Assembly: GCA_002731295.1 (NCBI GenBank)
Contig: PCBE01000088.1
Location: 18,057-23,557, forward strand
Length of the DNA: 5,501 nt
From: Acidiferrobacteraceae bacterium
Lineage (GTDB): Bacteria; Pseudomonadota; Gammaproteobacteria; Arenicellales; UBA868
Direction of reading: 5' to 3'
Part shown: in pieces, positions 1-5,501 of the stretch
How the letters are laid out: every line of letters starts with the position of its first letter
Numbering within the stretch: the stretch's first letter is position 1
The notes under the pieces: generated by a model
What the model was told of the DNA's origin: nothing
Databases searched by the model: none
The model's input: only the letters and a program-made list of their open reading frames with translations
Program-made: the position numbers and the translations under genes

Positions 1-276
1 TTTGAACAATGGAATGTCCCGGCATCGCGTGTCAGAACCCTGCCCGAAGTGGTGGCGGAACCGCAGTTTGCACAACGCGGACAGTGGCCAGAGATGGATC
101 TGGAGTCACCTACAAGAACAGTTCGCCTGCCTGCTGTTGGTTTCAAGGTTGATGGACAGGTGATCGGGCCGACCCAGGCACCGCCACAGCTTGGTCAGGA
201 TACCAATGCTGTTCTGGAATCGCTTGGGTACGGGCTTGAGGAGATCAGCACGCTTCGAGAACGCGGTGTAGTATAG
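1..276 (+). CDS. CaiB/BaiF family (class III) acyl-CoA:CoA transferase, C-terminal end only
   Basis: The frame is open from base 1 and ends at TAG 274-276, giving the last 91 residues of a longer protein whose start lies left of the window. The segment NVPASRVRTLPEVVAEPQF, then a GFKVDG block, then PPQLGQDTNAVLESLGY, and a closing ISTLRERGVV match the usual C-terminus of CaiB/BaiF CoA transferases, where a 'PAxRVxTLPEV' block is followed by 'PPxLGxHTxEVLxELGY' and a final 'LRxxGVV'. Members move CoA between an acyl-CoA and a free acid in the cytoplasm, using a catalytic Asp that lies in the missing N-terminal part. The acid substrate (carnitine, formate/oxalate, succinate, malate and others occur in the family) cannot be told from this tail. 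The permease gene downstream starts 88 bases later on the same strand, and no good terminator separates them, so co-transcription is possible. Family assignment is firm; the exact function is unknown. Confidence 0.88.
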   Translation, partial: FEQWNVPASRVRTLPEVVAEPQFAQRGQWPEMDLESPTRTVRLPAVGFKVDGQVIGPTQAPPQLGQDTNAVLESLGYGLEEISTLRERGVV

Positions 277-364
277 AGTGTGACTGTCGACAACGGACAC
301 TCATGTACTTCGCCAACACCAGTCTTTATCTTCCGCAGCCATTGACAAGACATCTGATGTCGGG

Positions 365-1270
365 ATGGATGTGAGCAGATTGCCTTCTTATACCGGGCCG
401 TTGGGTCGAATCTGGCACTACCTGTTTCTACTGATCTGTGCCTTGGTATTTCTGCTGCTGATTGGACCTCTCTTTGTCATTATCCCGTTGTCTTTTAACG
501 CGGACTCCTACTTTACGTTCAGTGAGGGCATGTTGCGTCTGGACCCAGATGCGTTCTCTTTGAAATGGTATCGTGAATTATTTGGGACCTATGAAGCAAT
601 ACGCTCTTCCCGACCGGAGTCGCGTGGTTCAGAGTGGGCATCTGCCGCAGGCAACAGTTTTTTTATAGCAATTTGTTCTACAGTGATTGCAACGTCGCTG
701 GGTACACTGGCTGCTGTTGGCCTGAGCCGCTCCCACATGCCATTCAGGCGGTTGATCATGGCAGTGTTGATATCACCGATGATTGTGCCGATCATCATTA
801 CGGCTGCTGGGATCTTTGTTTATTACTCCAAGTATCACCTGGCTTATACCCATCTGGGTCTGATACTGGCCCATGCGGCGCTGGGCACCCCGTTTGTTGT
901 GATCACGGTCACGGCTGTCTTAATGGGATTTGATCAGCAGTATGTGCGGGCATCGTACAGCCTGGGTGCCCGCCCATTGAAAACATTTAGAAAGGTCGTA
1001 TTGCCCCTGACCTTTCCGGGGATCATTACCGGTGCGATTTTTGCGTTTGTGACCTCGTTCGATGAGGTCGTCGTGGTGATCTTCCTGGGAGGGGAAAATC
1101 AGGTTACACTGCCGCGGCTGATTTGGTCTGGCATACGACAGGAAATTACACTGACGATACTCGCCGTTGCAACGATCATGGTGTTATTGTCGGTGGTGGT
1201 TTTGTTTTGTGTTGAACTGTTGCGGCGTCGCCATGAGCGTTTCGTAACTCGGCCCCTGGGTGCACCATGA
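365..1270 (+). CDS. Orphan PotC-type ABC transporter permease, paralogue of the one at 3936-4871
   Basis: This 301-residue integral inner-membrane protein has about six hydrophobic segments (near residues 18-42, 96-121, 130-153, 160-186, 219-241 and 262-286) and a positively charged C-terminus (LLRRRHER). The cytoplasmic coupling 'EAA' loop lies near 195-220 (RASYSLGARPLKTFRKVVLP, then a PGI turn). Its Gly201 is the conserved glycine, while the EAA triplet itself reads RAS. These are the marks of the type I importer permeases that include PotC. The periplasmic loop carries SEGMLRLDPDAFS, shared exactly with the permease at 3936. Overall identity to that protein is about 60% by eye. No ATPase, PotB partner or binding-protein gene sits beside it upstream; its left neighbour is a CoA transferase. 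The start is uncertain: ATG 365 has only a weak GGG upstream, and GTG 371 would give MSRLPSYTGPLGR, which lines up best with the paralogue's MSVPAYTGPLGR. The reading frame is intact with no stop or frameshift, so it is probably functional. Confidence 0.9.
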   Translation: MDVSRLPSYTGPLGRIWHYLFLLICALVFLLLIGPLFVIIPLSFNADSYFTFSEGMLRLDPDAFSLKWYRELFGTYEAIRSSRPESRGSEWASAAGNSFFIAICSTVIATSLGTLAAVGLSRSHMPFRRLIMAVLISPMIVPIIITAAGIFVYYSKYHLAYTHLGLILAHAALGTPFVVITVTAVLMGFDQQYVRASYSLGARPLKTFRKVVLPLTFPGIITGAIFAFVTSFDEVVVVIFLGGENQVTLPRLIWSGIRQEITLTILAVATIMVLLSVVVLFCVELLRRRHERFVTRPLGAP

Positions 1271-1352
1271 AACGACTTGAGCCGGTGCGAATTTTGCGTT
1301 GTACGCTATATTTCTGGACAGTAGAGTCATCAAGTGTTAAGAATGCTTGAAA

Positions 1353-1369
1353 ATTGGTCCACAATGTGG
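1353..1369. promoter_or_regulatory. Two overlapping inverted repeats, candidate operator
   Basis: Bases 1353-1365 read ATTGGTCCACAAT, with 4-base inverted arms ATTG/CAAT. Bases 1359-1369 read CCACAATGTGG, a perfect inverted repeat of 5-base arms around one A. They lie in the gap between the orphan permease and the ATPase gene, about 160 bases before the ATPase start. The left part (AATTGGT) resembles half-sites of GntR-type regulators of the FadR/PdhR group, but the matching right half (ACCAATT) is absent. There is no T-run, so this is not a rho-independent terminator. Function is inferred only from symmetry and position. Confidence 0.25.
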
Positions 1370-1386
1370 GAGAACTTAAGTTTCGT

Positions 1387-1416
1387 CGGACAAAAGCACA
1401 GGGGAGTCCCTATTAA
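1387..1416 (+). promoter_or_regulatory. Weak candidate sigma-70 promoter before the transporter operon
   Basis: CGGACA (1387-1392) matches four of six bases of the -35 consensus, and TATTAA (1411-1416) four of six of the -10 consensus, with an 18-base spacer. The surrounding AT-rich stretch, which continues to about 1465, would suit a promoter. Transcription from here would leave a leader of about 100 bases before the ATPase start. No better pair was found between 1271 and 1513, but the match is poor and could be chance. Confidence 0.2.
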
Positions 1417-1525
1417 CTAAATTATAGTCACCCCATCAATAGTAGAATTAATAACCCGATCAAATAGACGGCTAGTCGAGGGAGTTAGAGACCGTGGCGA
1501 AACAACGAAGGAAGTGCTGAAGAAT

Positions 1526-2626
1526 ATGGACACAAACCAGGCAGAAGCTTATGTGAGCTTCAACGAAGTTCAGAAAAGTTACGACGGTGAGAATCTCGTG
1601 GTCAAAGACCTCAACCTGGGTGTTCAACGGGGTGAGTTTATGACCATGCTGGGCCCATCTGGCTCTGGCAAGACCACCTGCTTGATGATGCTGGCGGGTT
1701 TCGAGACCGCCACCAGCGGTGAGATCATGTTAGACGGCACTGCGATCAACGATGTACCGCCCTGGAAACGGGATATCGGGATTGTCTTTCAGAACTACGC
1801 CCTGTTTCCACATATGACTGTCCGCGAGAACCTGGCCTACCCGCTCGAAGTCAGAAAAACACCTAAAGCTGAGATTAACGAGCGTGTGGATAAAGCGTTG
1901 GGCATGGTCCAGCTGGAAGGTTTCAGCGGTCGACGCCCGGGACAGCTCTCGGGCGGTCAGCAACAGCGGGTTGCCGTGGCGCGAGCACTTGTTTTCGAGC
2001 CCAAGCTGGTGTTGATGGATGAGCCACTGGGTGCGCTCGATAAGCAGCTGCGTGAGCAGATGCAGTACGAGATCAAACATATCCACGAGAATCTGGGTGT
2101 AACAGTAGTCTATGTGACACACGATCAATCAGAAGCTTTGACCATGTCCAATCGCGTGTGTGTTTTCGACGATGGCGTGGTTCAGCAGGTCGCGCCACCC
2201 GATGTATTGTATGAACAGCCCGAGAATGCTTTTGTCGCGCAGTTTATCGGTGAGAACAATACGTTTGTCGGCACAGTAAAAGAAGCCAGCAACGGTTATT
2301 GCGTTGCTGAGGTCCAGACCGGCGAGTCCCTGAAGGCATTGGCAATCAATATTGCTGGACCCGGCACGCGCACAACGTTGTCACTGCGGCCAGAACGGGT
2401 GTCCATCAATCCTGAGGCAGGGACCTGTGATAATTCCGTGCAGGGCACAGTCAAAGAACTGATTTATCTGGGTGACCACATTCGTGCACGCCTCGAGTTG
2501 TGTGGTCAGGACCAATTTATCGTTAAAGTCCCAAATGCAGCCCGACACAGCCATCTGACAGAAGGCGAGTCCGTTGTGGTCGGCTGGCACTCGGAAGATT
2601 GTCGCGCACTGGATGCACCGGCCTAG
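1526..2626 (+). CDS. potA: PotA-type ABC transporter ATP-binding protein
   Basis: This cytoplasmic ATPase subunit (366 residues from ATG 1526) powers the importer encoded by the following genes. All nucleotide-binding motifs are present: Walker A GPSGSGKT at 43-50, Q-loop glutamine 89 in VFQNYALFPHMT, signature LSGGQQQR at 141-148, Walker B LVLMDE at 161-166 with the catalytic Glu, D-loop GALD at 169-172, and switch histidine 199 in VTHDQSEALTMS. After about residue 230 comes the regulatory C-terminal TOBE-type region (FIGENNTF, then LRPERV at 287-292). Length and sequence resemble E. coli PotA, which is the reason for the symbol, but the substrate is unproven. An in-frame GTG at 1514 would add four residues, but its AGGA sits almost against it. 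ATG 1526 gives the usual family N-terminus, though its only purine runs are GAAG three bases away and AAGGA about 13 bases away. The stop lies 52 bases before the likely start of the next gene. Confidence 0.93.
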   Translation: MDTNQAEAYVSFNEVQKSYDGENLVVKDLNLGVQRGEFMTMLGPSGSGKTTCLMMLAGFETATSGEIMLDGTAINDVPPWKRDIGIVFQNYALFPHMTVRENLAYPLEVRKTPKAEINERVDKALGMVQLEGFSGRRPGQLSGGQQQRVAVARALVFEPKLVLMDEPLGALDKQLREQMQYEIKHIHENLGVTVVYVTHDQSEALTMSNRVCVFDDGVVQQVAPPDVLYEQPENAFVAQFIGENNTFVGTVKEASNGYCVAEVQTGESLKALAINIAGPGTRTTLSLRPERVSINPEAGTCDNSVQGTVKELIYLGDHIRARLELCGQDQFIVKVPNAARHSHLTEGESVVVGWHSEDCRALDAPA

Positions 2627-2678
2627 CGCAGTACTTTTAAGCCCACCGCAGTTAATCGAAACTCATCTACTTCAGCCC

Positions 2679-3929
2679 ATGGCGAAAGCAACACAACCCA
2701 TCATGATTGATGGTGTGCCGCTCAAGGAGCAGCTGGCACGCGCGGAGCGACGGAAAAAGTACATTGCGTTGGGCATGGTTCTGCCGTTACTGCTGTTTAT
2801 CATTATTACGTTTGCCATCCCGATTTTGAGCATGCTGTTTCGCAGCGTGGACAATCCTCGGATGGTCACCATCGTCCCGAACCTGGTGGCCGCGCTGGAT
2901 GATTGGGATGCAGTTGATCTACCCTCCGAACAGGTTTTTGAGATAGCGTTCCATGACCTCACGGCAGCAAAGAAAGCCGGCCACCTGGGTAAGGTCTCGA
3001 CCCACCTTAACTACAGTTTGTCGGGTGGGCGAAGCCTGATTCTGAAAACGAAGCGTAAGTTCAAAAAGATCAAGTCAGGACCCTATCGTGAGGCCATGAT
3101 CAAATCGGACAAACGCTGGGGGGATGTACACACCTGGGCGGTGATTAAGAAAGTGAGTGTTCCATACACCGCGCGCTTCTTTCTGAATGCGGTTGATCGT
3201 GACTATGACGATACCGGTAATGTCATTCAGAAACCGGAAGAATACCGGATCTACGTGACACTTTTCCTGCGCACGCTGTGGATTAGTCTGGGGGTCACGC
3301 TGATGACACTCCTAATTGGTTACCCGATTGCCTACCTAATTTCCACCACGCCACCTAAGATCAGCAACCTGCTCATCATCATGGTGCTGCTGCCGTTCTG
3401 GACCTCACTGCTGGTGCGAACGACCTCTTGGATCGTGCTGCTGCAGACCCAGGGAGTCCTGAACGATATTATGGTTTGGTTGGGAATAATATCGGAGCAA
3501 GAACGTATTCAGATGATTTTCAATCTGAGAGGTACTTTGATTGCGATGACGCAGATTCTTCTGCCTTTCATGGTGTTGCCGATGTACAGTGTGATGAAAA
3601 CTATACCGCTTTACGAACTTCGGGCTTCGCAGTCTCTAGGTGCCAATCCCTTTATCACGTTTTTCCGGATTTTCTGGCCCCGTTCTATTCCTGGCATTGG
3701 AGCCGGTGGGTTGCTTGTTTTTGTGTTGTCTGTTGGGTACTACATCACACCTGCGCTAGTGGGTGGCAGTAAGGGCCAGATGATCAGTAATCAGATTGCA
3801 TTTCATATGAAATCATCACTGAATTGGGGGTTGGCTGCAGCGATGGGGACTATCTTGCTGGTTGCAGTGCTAATTTTGTATTGGCTGTATGACAAGGTTG
3901 TTGGTATTGACAAGATGAAACTTGGATAG
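2679..3929 (+). CDS. PotB-type ABC transporter permease with a large extracytoplasmic loop
   Basis: This is one of two membrane subunits of the importer, 416 residues from ATG 2679. A charged cytoplasmic N-terminus (LARAERRKK) precedes the first membrane segment (about 30-52). A long hydrophilic loop of roughly 135 residues (56-190) follows, then five more hydrophobic segments near 194-222, 230-256, 285-308, 340-362 and 384-405. The coupling EAA-type loop is ELRASQSLGANPFITFFRIF at 313-332 with the conserved glycine 321, followed by a PGI turn at 338-340. E. coli PotB is under 300 residues; the extra length is almost all in the first loop. From memory, similar long-loop PotB-like permeases occur in other proteobacteria, so this is probably a subfamily trait and not a fusion. 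The start is uncertain: the frame stays open back to GTG 2574 inside the ATPase gene, ATG 2613 and ATG 2703 are alternatives, and none has a clear ribosome binding site. ATG 2679 avoids overlap and gives a plausible N-terminus. Confidence 0.9.
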   Translation: MAKATQPIMIDGVPLKEQLARAERRKKYIALGMVLPLLLFIIITFAIPILSMLFRSVDNPRMVTIVPNLVAALDDWDAVDLPSEQVFEIAFHDLTAAKKAGHLGKVSTHLNYSLSGGRSLILKTKRKFKKIKSGPYREAMIKSDKRWGDVHTWAVIKKVSVPYTARFFLNAVDRDYDDTGNVIQKPEEYRIYVTLFLRTLWISLGVTLMTLLIGYPIAYLISTTPPKISNLLIIMVLLPFWTSLLVRTTSWIVLLQTQGVLNDIMVWLGIISEQERIQMIFNLRGTLIAMTQILLPFMVLPMYSVMKTIPLYELRASQSLGANPFITFFRIFWPRSIPGIGAGGLLVFVLSVGYYITPALVGGSKGQMISNQIAFHMKSSLNWGLAAAMGTILLVAVLILYWLYDKVVGIDKMKLG

Positions 3930-3935
3930 TCTCTG

Positions 3936-4871
3936 ATGAGCGTACCTGCTTATACCGGACCACTCGGTCGCACCTGGCACTACGTGTTTCTCGGGATTTG
4001 TTGCGTAGTGTTTTTCTTCCTGATGGCACCGATCATGGTGATCGTTCCGTTGTCATTCAATATCGAGCCCTATTTCACGTTTAGCGAGGGTATGCTGAGG
4101 CTGGACCCCGACGCGTTTTCTTTTCGTTGGTATAAAGATGTGCTCGGCATGTGTACTCAGAAAGCAACAGAAGCCGCAGACGCATTCGTCACCAGCACTA
4201 AAGTGCAGGAATGCGGCTCCGGGTCGAACCGTGGCTATGAGTGGGCGTTTGCCGCACGTAACAGCATCTTGATCGCGATTTTCGCAACACTGGTTGCTGC
4301 TTCACTAGGCACGCTGGCTGCTGTGGGTTTGAGCCGTACGCATATGCCGTTTCGAAAGCCGATTATGGCCCTGCTGATTTCTCCTTTGATCGTGCCGATA
4401 ATCATCACTGCGGCGGGAATGTTTTTCTTTTATTCAAAGGTCGGCTTAGCGTATTCTCACCTGGGCGTGGTTCTTGCCCATGCGGCCATCGGGACACCCT
4501 ATGTGGTGATCACGGTTACGGCGACGCTGGTTGGCTTTGACGAGACGCTCATTCGGGCATCGGGCAGTCTGGGGGCCAAACCGCTACGCACCTTTTTCAA
4601 GGTCATCATGCCGTTGATTACCCCAGGTGTGGTATCAGGCGCTTTGTTTGCATTTATCACGTCATTTGATGAGGTGGTACTGATTTACTTTATAGCCGAT
4701 GCCGGACAGAAGACTATTCCGATTCAGATGTGGTCGGGTCTTCGCCAGCAGATCAGCCCCAGTATCTTGGCGGTGGCGACTATGTTGGTGGCATTCTCCA
4801 TCGTTTTATTGATTGCAATCGAACTACTGCGTCGCAGAAGCGAGCGATTGCGGACCAGTTTGCCTTCATAA
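3936..4871 (+). CDS. PotC-type ABC transporter permease
   Basis: This is the second membrane subunit of the importer, 311 residues, expected to pair with the PotB-type permease just upstream. Six hydrophobic segments lie near residues 14-40, 108-131, 141-166, 170-199, 230-253 and 276-298. The EAA-type coupling loop is RASGSLGAKPLRTFFKVIMP at 207-226 with conserved Gly213, followed by a PGV turn. The C-terminus is basic (LLRRRSER), as expected for a cytoplasmic tail. ATG 3936 is six bases after the upstream stop, with GGA about nine bases before it inside the previous gene's last codons, so translation is probably coupled. The protein is a close paralogue of the permease at 365-1270. It differs most in the first periplasmic loop, where it carries about 12 to 14 extra residues with cysteines at 73 and 93. 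The gene ends with TAA; no hairpin with a T-run follows, so readthrough into the binding-protein gene is possible. Confidence 0.92.
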   Translation: MSVPAYTGPLGRTWHYVFLGICCVVFFFLMAPIMVIVPLSFNIEPYFTFSEGMLRLDPDAFSFRWYKDVLGMCTQKATEAADAFVTSTKVQECGSGSNRGYEWAFAARNSILIAIFATLVAASLGTLAAVGLSRTHMPFRKPIMALLISPLIVPIIITAAGMFFFYSKVGLAYSHLGVVLAHAAIGTPYVVITVTATLVGFDETLIRASGSLGAKPLRTFFKVIMPLITPGVVSGALFAFITSFDEVVLIYFIADAGQKTIPIQMWSGLRQQISPSILAVATMLVAFSIVLLIAIELLRRRSERLRTSLPS

Positions 4872-4940
4872 CTACTTCATATATAACAAAAACTGTACCA
4901 GAAGTGTCTGTCCATATTGAAGTGGCGGTAATCTAAAGCT

Positions 4941-4955
4941 GTCGTATAATACGAC
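4941..4955 (+). promoter_or_regulatory. Perfect palindrome containing a consensus -10 hexamer
   Basis: GTCGTATAATACGAC is a perfect inverted repeat of 7-base arms around a central A, and TATAAT (4945-4950) inside it is an exact sigma-70 -10 box. It lies in the 188-base gap between the PotC-type permease and the binding-protein gene and would give a leader of about 100 bases. No good -35 is seen at 16-18 bases; the nearest, TTGAAG (4917-4922), is 22 bases away. A symmetric site over a -10 is the typical position for a repressor, and the poor -35 would also fit activator-dependent expression. Which of these applies is inference. Confidence 0.45.
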
Positions 4956-5049
4956 TGTTGTGTAGGATTGTTTCTGTAGCTAGAGTAGTCTCGGCAGAAT
5001 ACAGTTAAATCGTTAATCTATTTACGTTTCCCTATGATTTGTAATTTCT

Positions 5050-5056
5050 GGAGGAG
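5050..5056 (+). promoter_or_regulatory. Strong Shine-Dalgarno site of the binding-protein gene
   Basis: GGAGGAG ends three bases before ATG 5060 (GGAGG ends five bases before it) and is by far the best ribosome binding site in the window; the ATPase and permease genes have weak or no recognisable sites. This fits the usual need for many more copies of the periplasmic binding protein than of the membrane complex. It also fixes the start of that gene. Confidence 0.85.
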
Positions 5057-5059
5057 TCA

Positions 5060-5501
5060 ATGAGCAAGTTAAAAACTACAGCTGTACTAACGTCAGCCGC
5101 CATCGGTCTTAGCATGATGAGCGTAACGGCATTTGCAGGCAAGATCACGTTTGTGTCTTGGGGTGGGTCGTATACTGCCAGTCAGGTCAAAGCGTGTATC
5201 GAACCCTACGAGGCTAAGACCGGCCAGCAGTTCAATATCGTGGACTACAACGGTGGTCTGGCCGAAGTAAGGACCCAGGTCGAAGCAGGTAATGTTCAGT
5301 GGGATATCGTTGACATGACCCCGCAAGATTCGCTGCGTGGCTGTGATGAAGGTCTTCTGGTTGAGTTCGACCATTCACAGTGGCTGCCGGCCCCCGATGG
5401 TACGCCAGCGACTGAGGACTTTGTTGAAGGCGCTCTGGCAGATTGCCATATAGGCAATATTTCTTGGGCTACCGTACCTGCCTATAATCGAAAAACCATC
5501 A
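5060..5501 (+). CDS. Periplasmic solute-binding protein of a PotD/YdcS-like ABC importer, N-terminal part
   Basis: The frame runs from ATG 5060 to the window edge without a stop, giving the first 147 residues; family members are usually about 340-370. The N-terminus is a Sec signal peptide: basic MSKLK, a hydrophobic stretch, and TAFA/GK with likely cleavage after Ala26. There is no lipobox cysteine, so the protein should be free in the periplasm. The mature part opens with ITFVSWGGSYTASQ, then YEAKTG, a block around NGGLAEVRTQVEAGN at 64-78, WDIVDM at 81-86, and ISWATVPAYN at 134-143, all typical of polyamine-type family 1 or 8 extracellular solute-binding proteins. Cysteines at 46, 95 and 129 in the mature region could form a disulfide. 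It is the fourth gene of the importer set, 188 bases after the second permease, with its own candidate promoter and a strong ribosome binding site. Polyamine binding is the family default and is not shown here. Confidence 0.9.
   Translation, partial: MSKLKTTAVLTSAAIGLSMMSVTAFAGKITFVSWGGSYTASQVKACIEPYEAKTGQQFNIVDYNGGLAEVRTQVEAGNVQWDIVDMTPQDSLRGCDEGLLVEFDHSQWLPAPDGTPATEDFVEGALADCHIGNISWATVPAYNRKTI

Noticed and set aside
276..302. Hairpin GAGTGT/ACACTC after the CoA-transferase stop as a terminator.
   Set aside because: Six-base arms with a 15-base loop and no T-run do not make a rho-independent terminator. The inner TGTCGACA (285-292) is a short palindrome that can occur by chance.
342..370. 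TTGACA (342-347) as a -35 box of a promoter for the orphan permease.
   Set aside because: The -35 match is perfect, but the expected -10 position falls on the start codon region (ATGGAT), and no acceptable hexamer lies at 16-18 bases.
634..933. Open frame of 99 codons on the + strand inside the orphan permease.
   Set aside because: It overlaps the conserved membrane core of the permease in another frame, and its Cys-rich translation fits no family.
1730..2128. Open frame of 132 codons on the - strand.
   Set aside because: It lies entirely antisense to the ATPase gene across its best conserved motifs, with no family resemblance and no ribosome binding site that stands out. It is a shadow of the real gene.
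3428..3772. Open frame of 114 codons on the + strand inside the PotB-type permease.
   Set aside because: It is an alternative frame of a well-supported membrane protein and shows a composition rich in Cys, Trp and His with no recognisable domain.
4872..4940. Terminator after the PotC-type permease.
   Set aside because: The only arms seen (ACTTC 4874-4878 and GAAGT 4901-4905) are short, widely separated and not followed by a T-run.
5010..5038. TATGAT (5033-5038) as a second -10 for the binding-protein gene.
   Set aside because: Its partner TCGTTA matches only three of six -35 bases, and the leader would be about 15 bases, making the upstream TATAAT more likely.
5093..5374. Open frame of 93 codons on the - strand.
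   Set aside because: It is antisense to the binding-protein gene, which has a signal peptide, strong ribosome binding site and family motifs.

Overview
The window comes from a bacterial chromosome and is densely coded, with every supported gene on the + strand. Base composition looks balanced (about half G+C by eye). Gene content and protein style (an acyl-CoA:CoA transferase of the CaiB/BaiF family next to a PotABCD-type ABC importer) suggest a Gram-negative proteobacterium, perhaps an environmental or marine gammaproteobacterium. The placement is inference only. The Gram-negative reading rests on a free, non-lipoprotein, Sec-exported solute-binding protein.

Layout. Positions 1-276 hold the 3' end of a CaiB/BaiF (class III) CoA-transferase gene. 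An 88-base gap follows, then an orphan inner-membrane permease of the PotC type (365-1270). A 243-base gap (1271-1513) has no convincing full-length gene but holds inverted repeats, an imperfect direct repeat and a possible short leader frame. Next is a compact ABC importer set: the PotA-type ATPase (1526-2626), a PotB-type permease with a large extracytoplasmic loop (2679-3929), a PotC-type permease (3936-4871), a 188-base gap with a palindrome carrying a perfect -10 hexamer, and the 5' part of a periplasmic solute-binding protein gene (5060 to the window edge).

How it works together. The binding protein would capture a small solute in the periplasm and deliver it to the heterodimer of the two permeases, with import driven by two copies of the ATPase. 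The family is usually called spermidine/putrescine transport, but the substrate cannot be read from this sequence. The most notable point is that the orphan permease upstream is a clear paralogue of the operon's own PotC-type permease (roughly 60% identical by eye, about 70% over the central core). The locus may therefore encode two alternative second permease subunits for one ATPase and one PotB-type partner, or the orphan may be left over from duplication of the cluster.

I see no CRISPR array, RNA gene, insertion sequence or evident novel defence or mobile system. The points of interest are the permease duplication, the palindromic promoter candidate before the binding-protein gene, and the unusual periplasmic loops.
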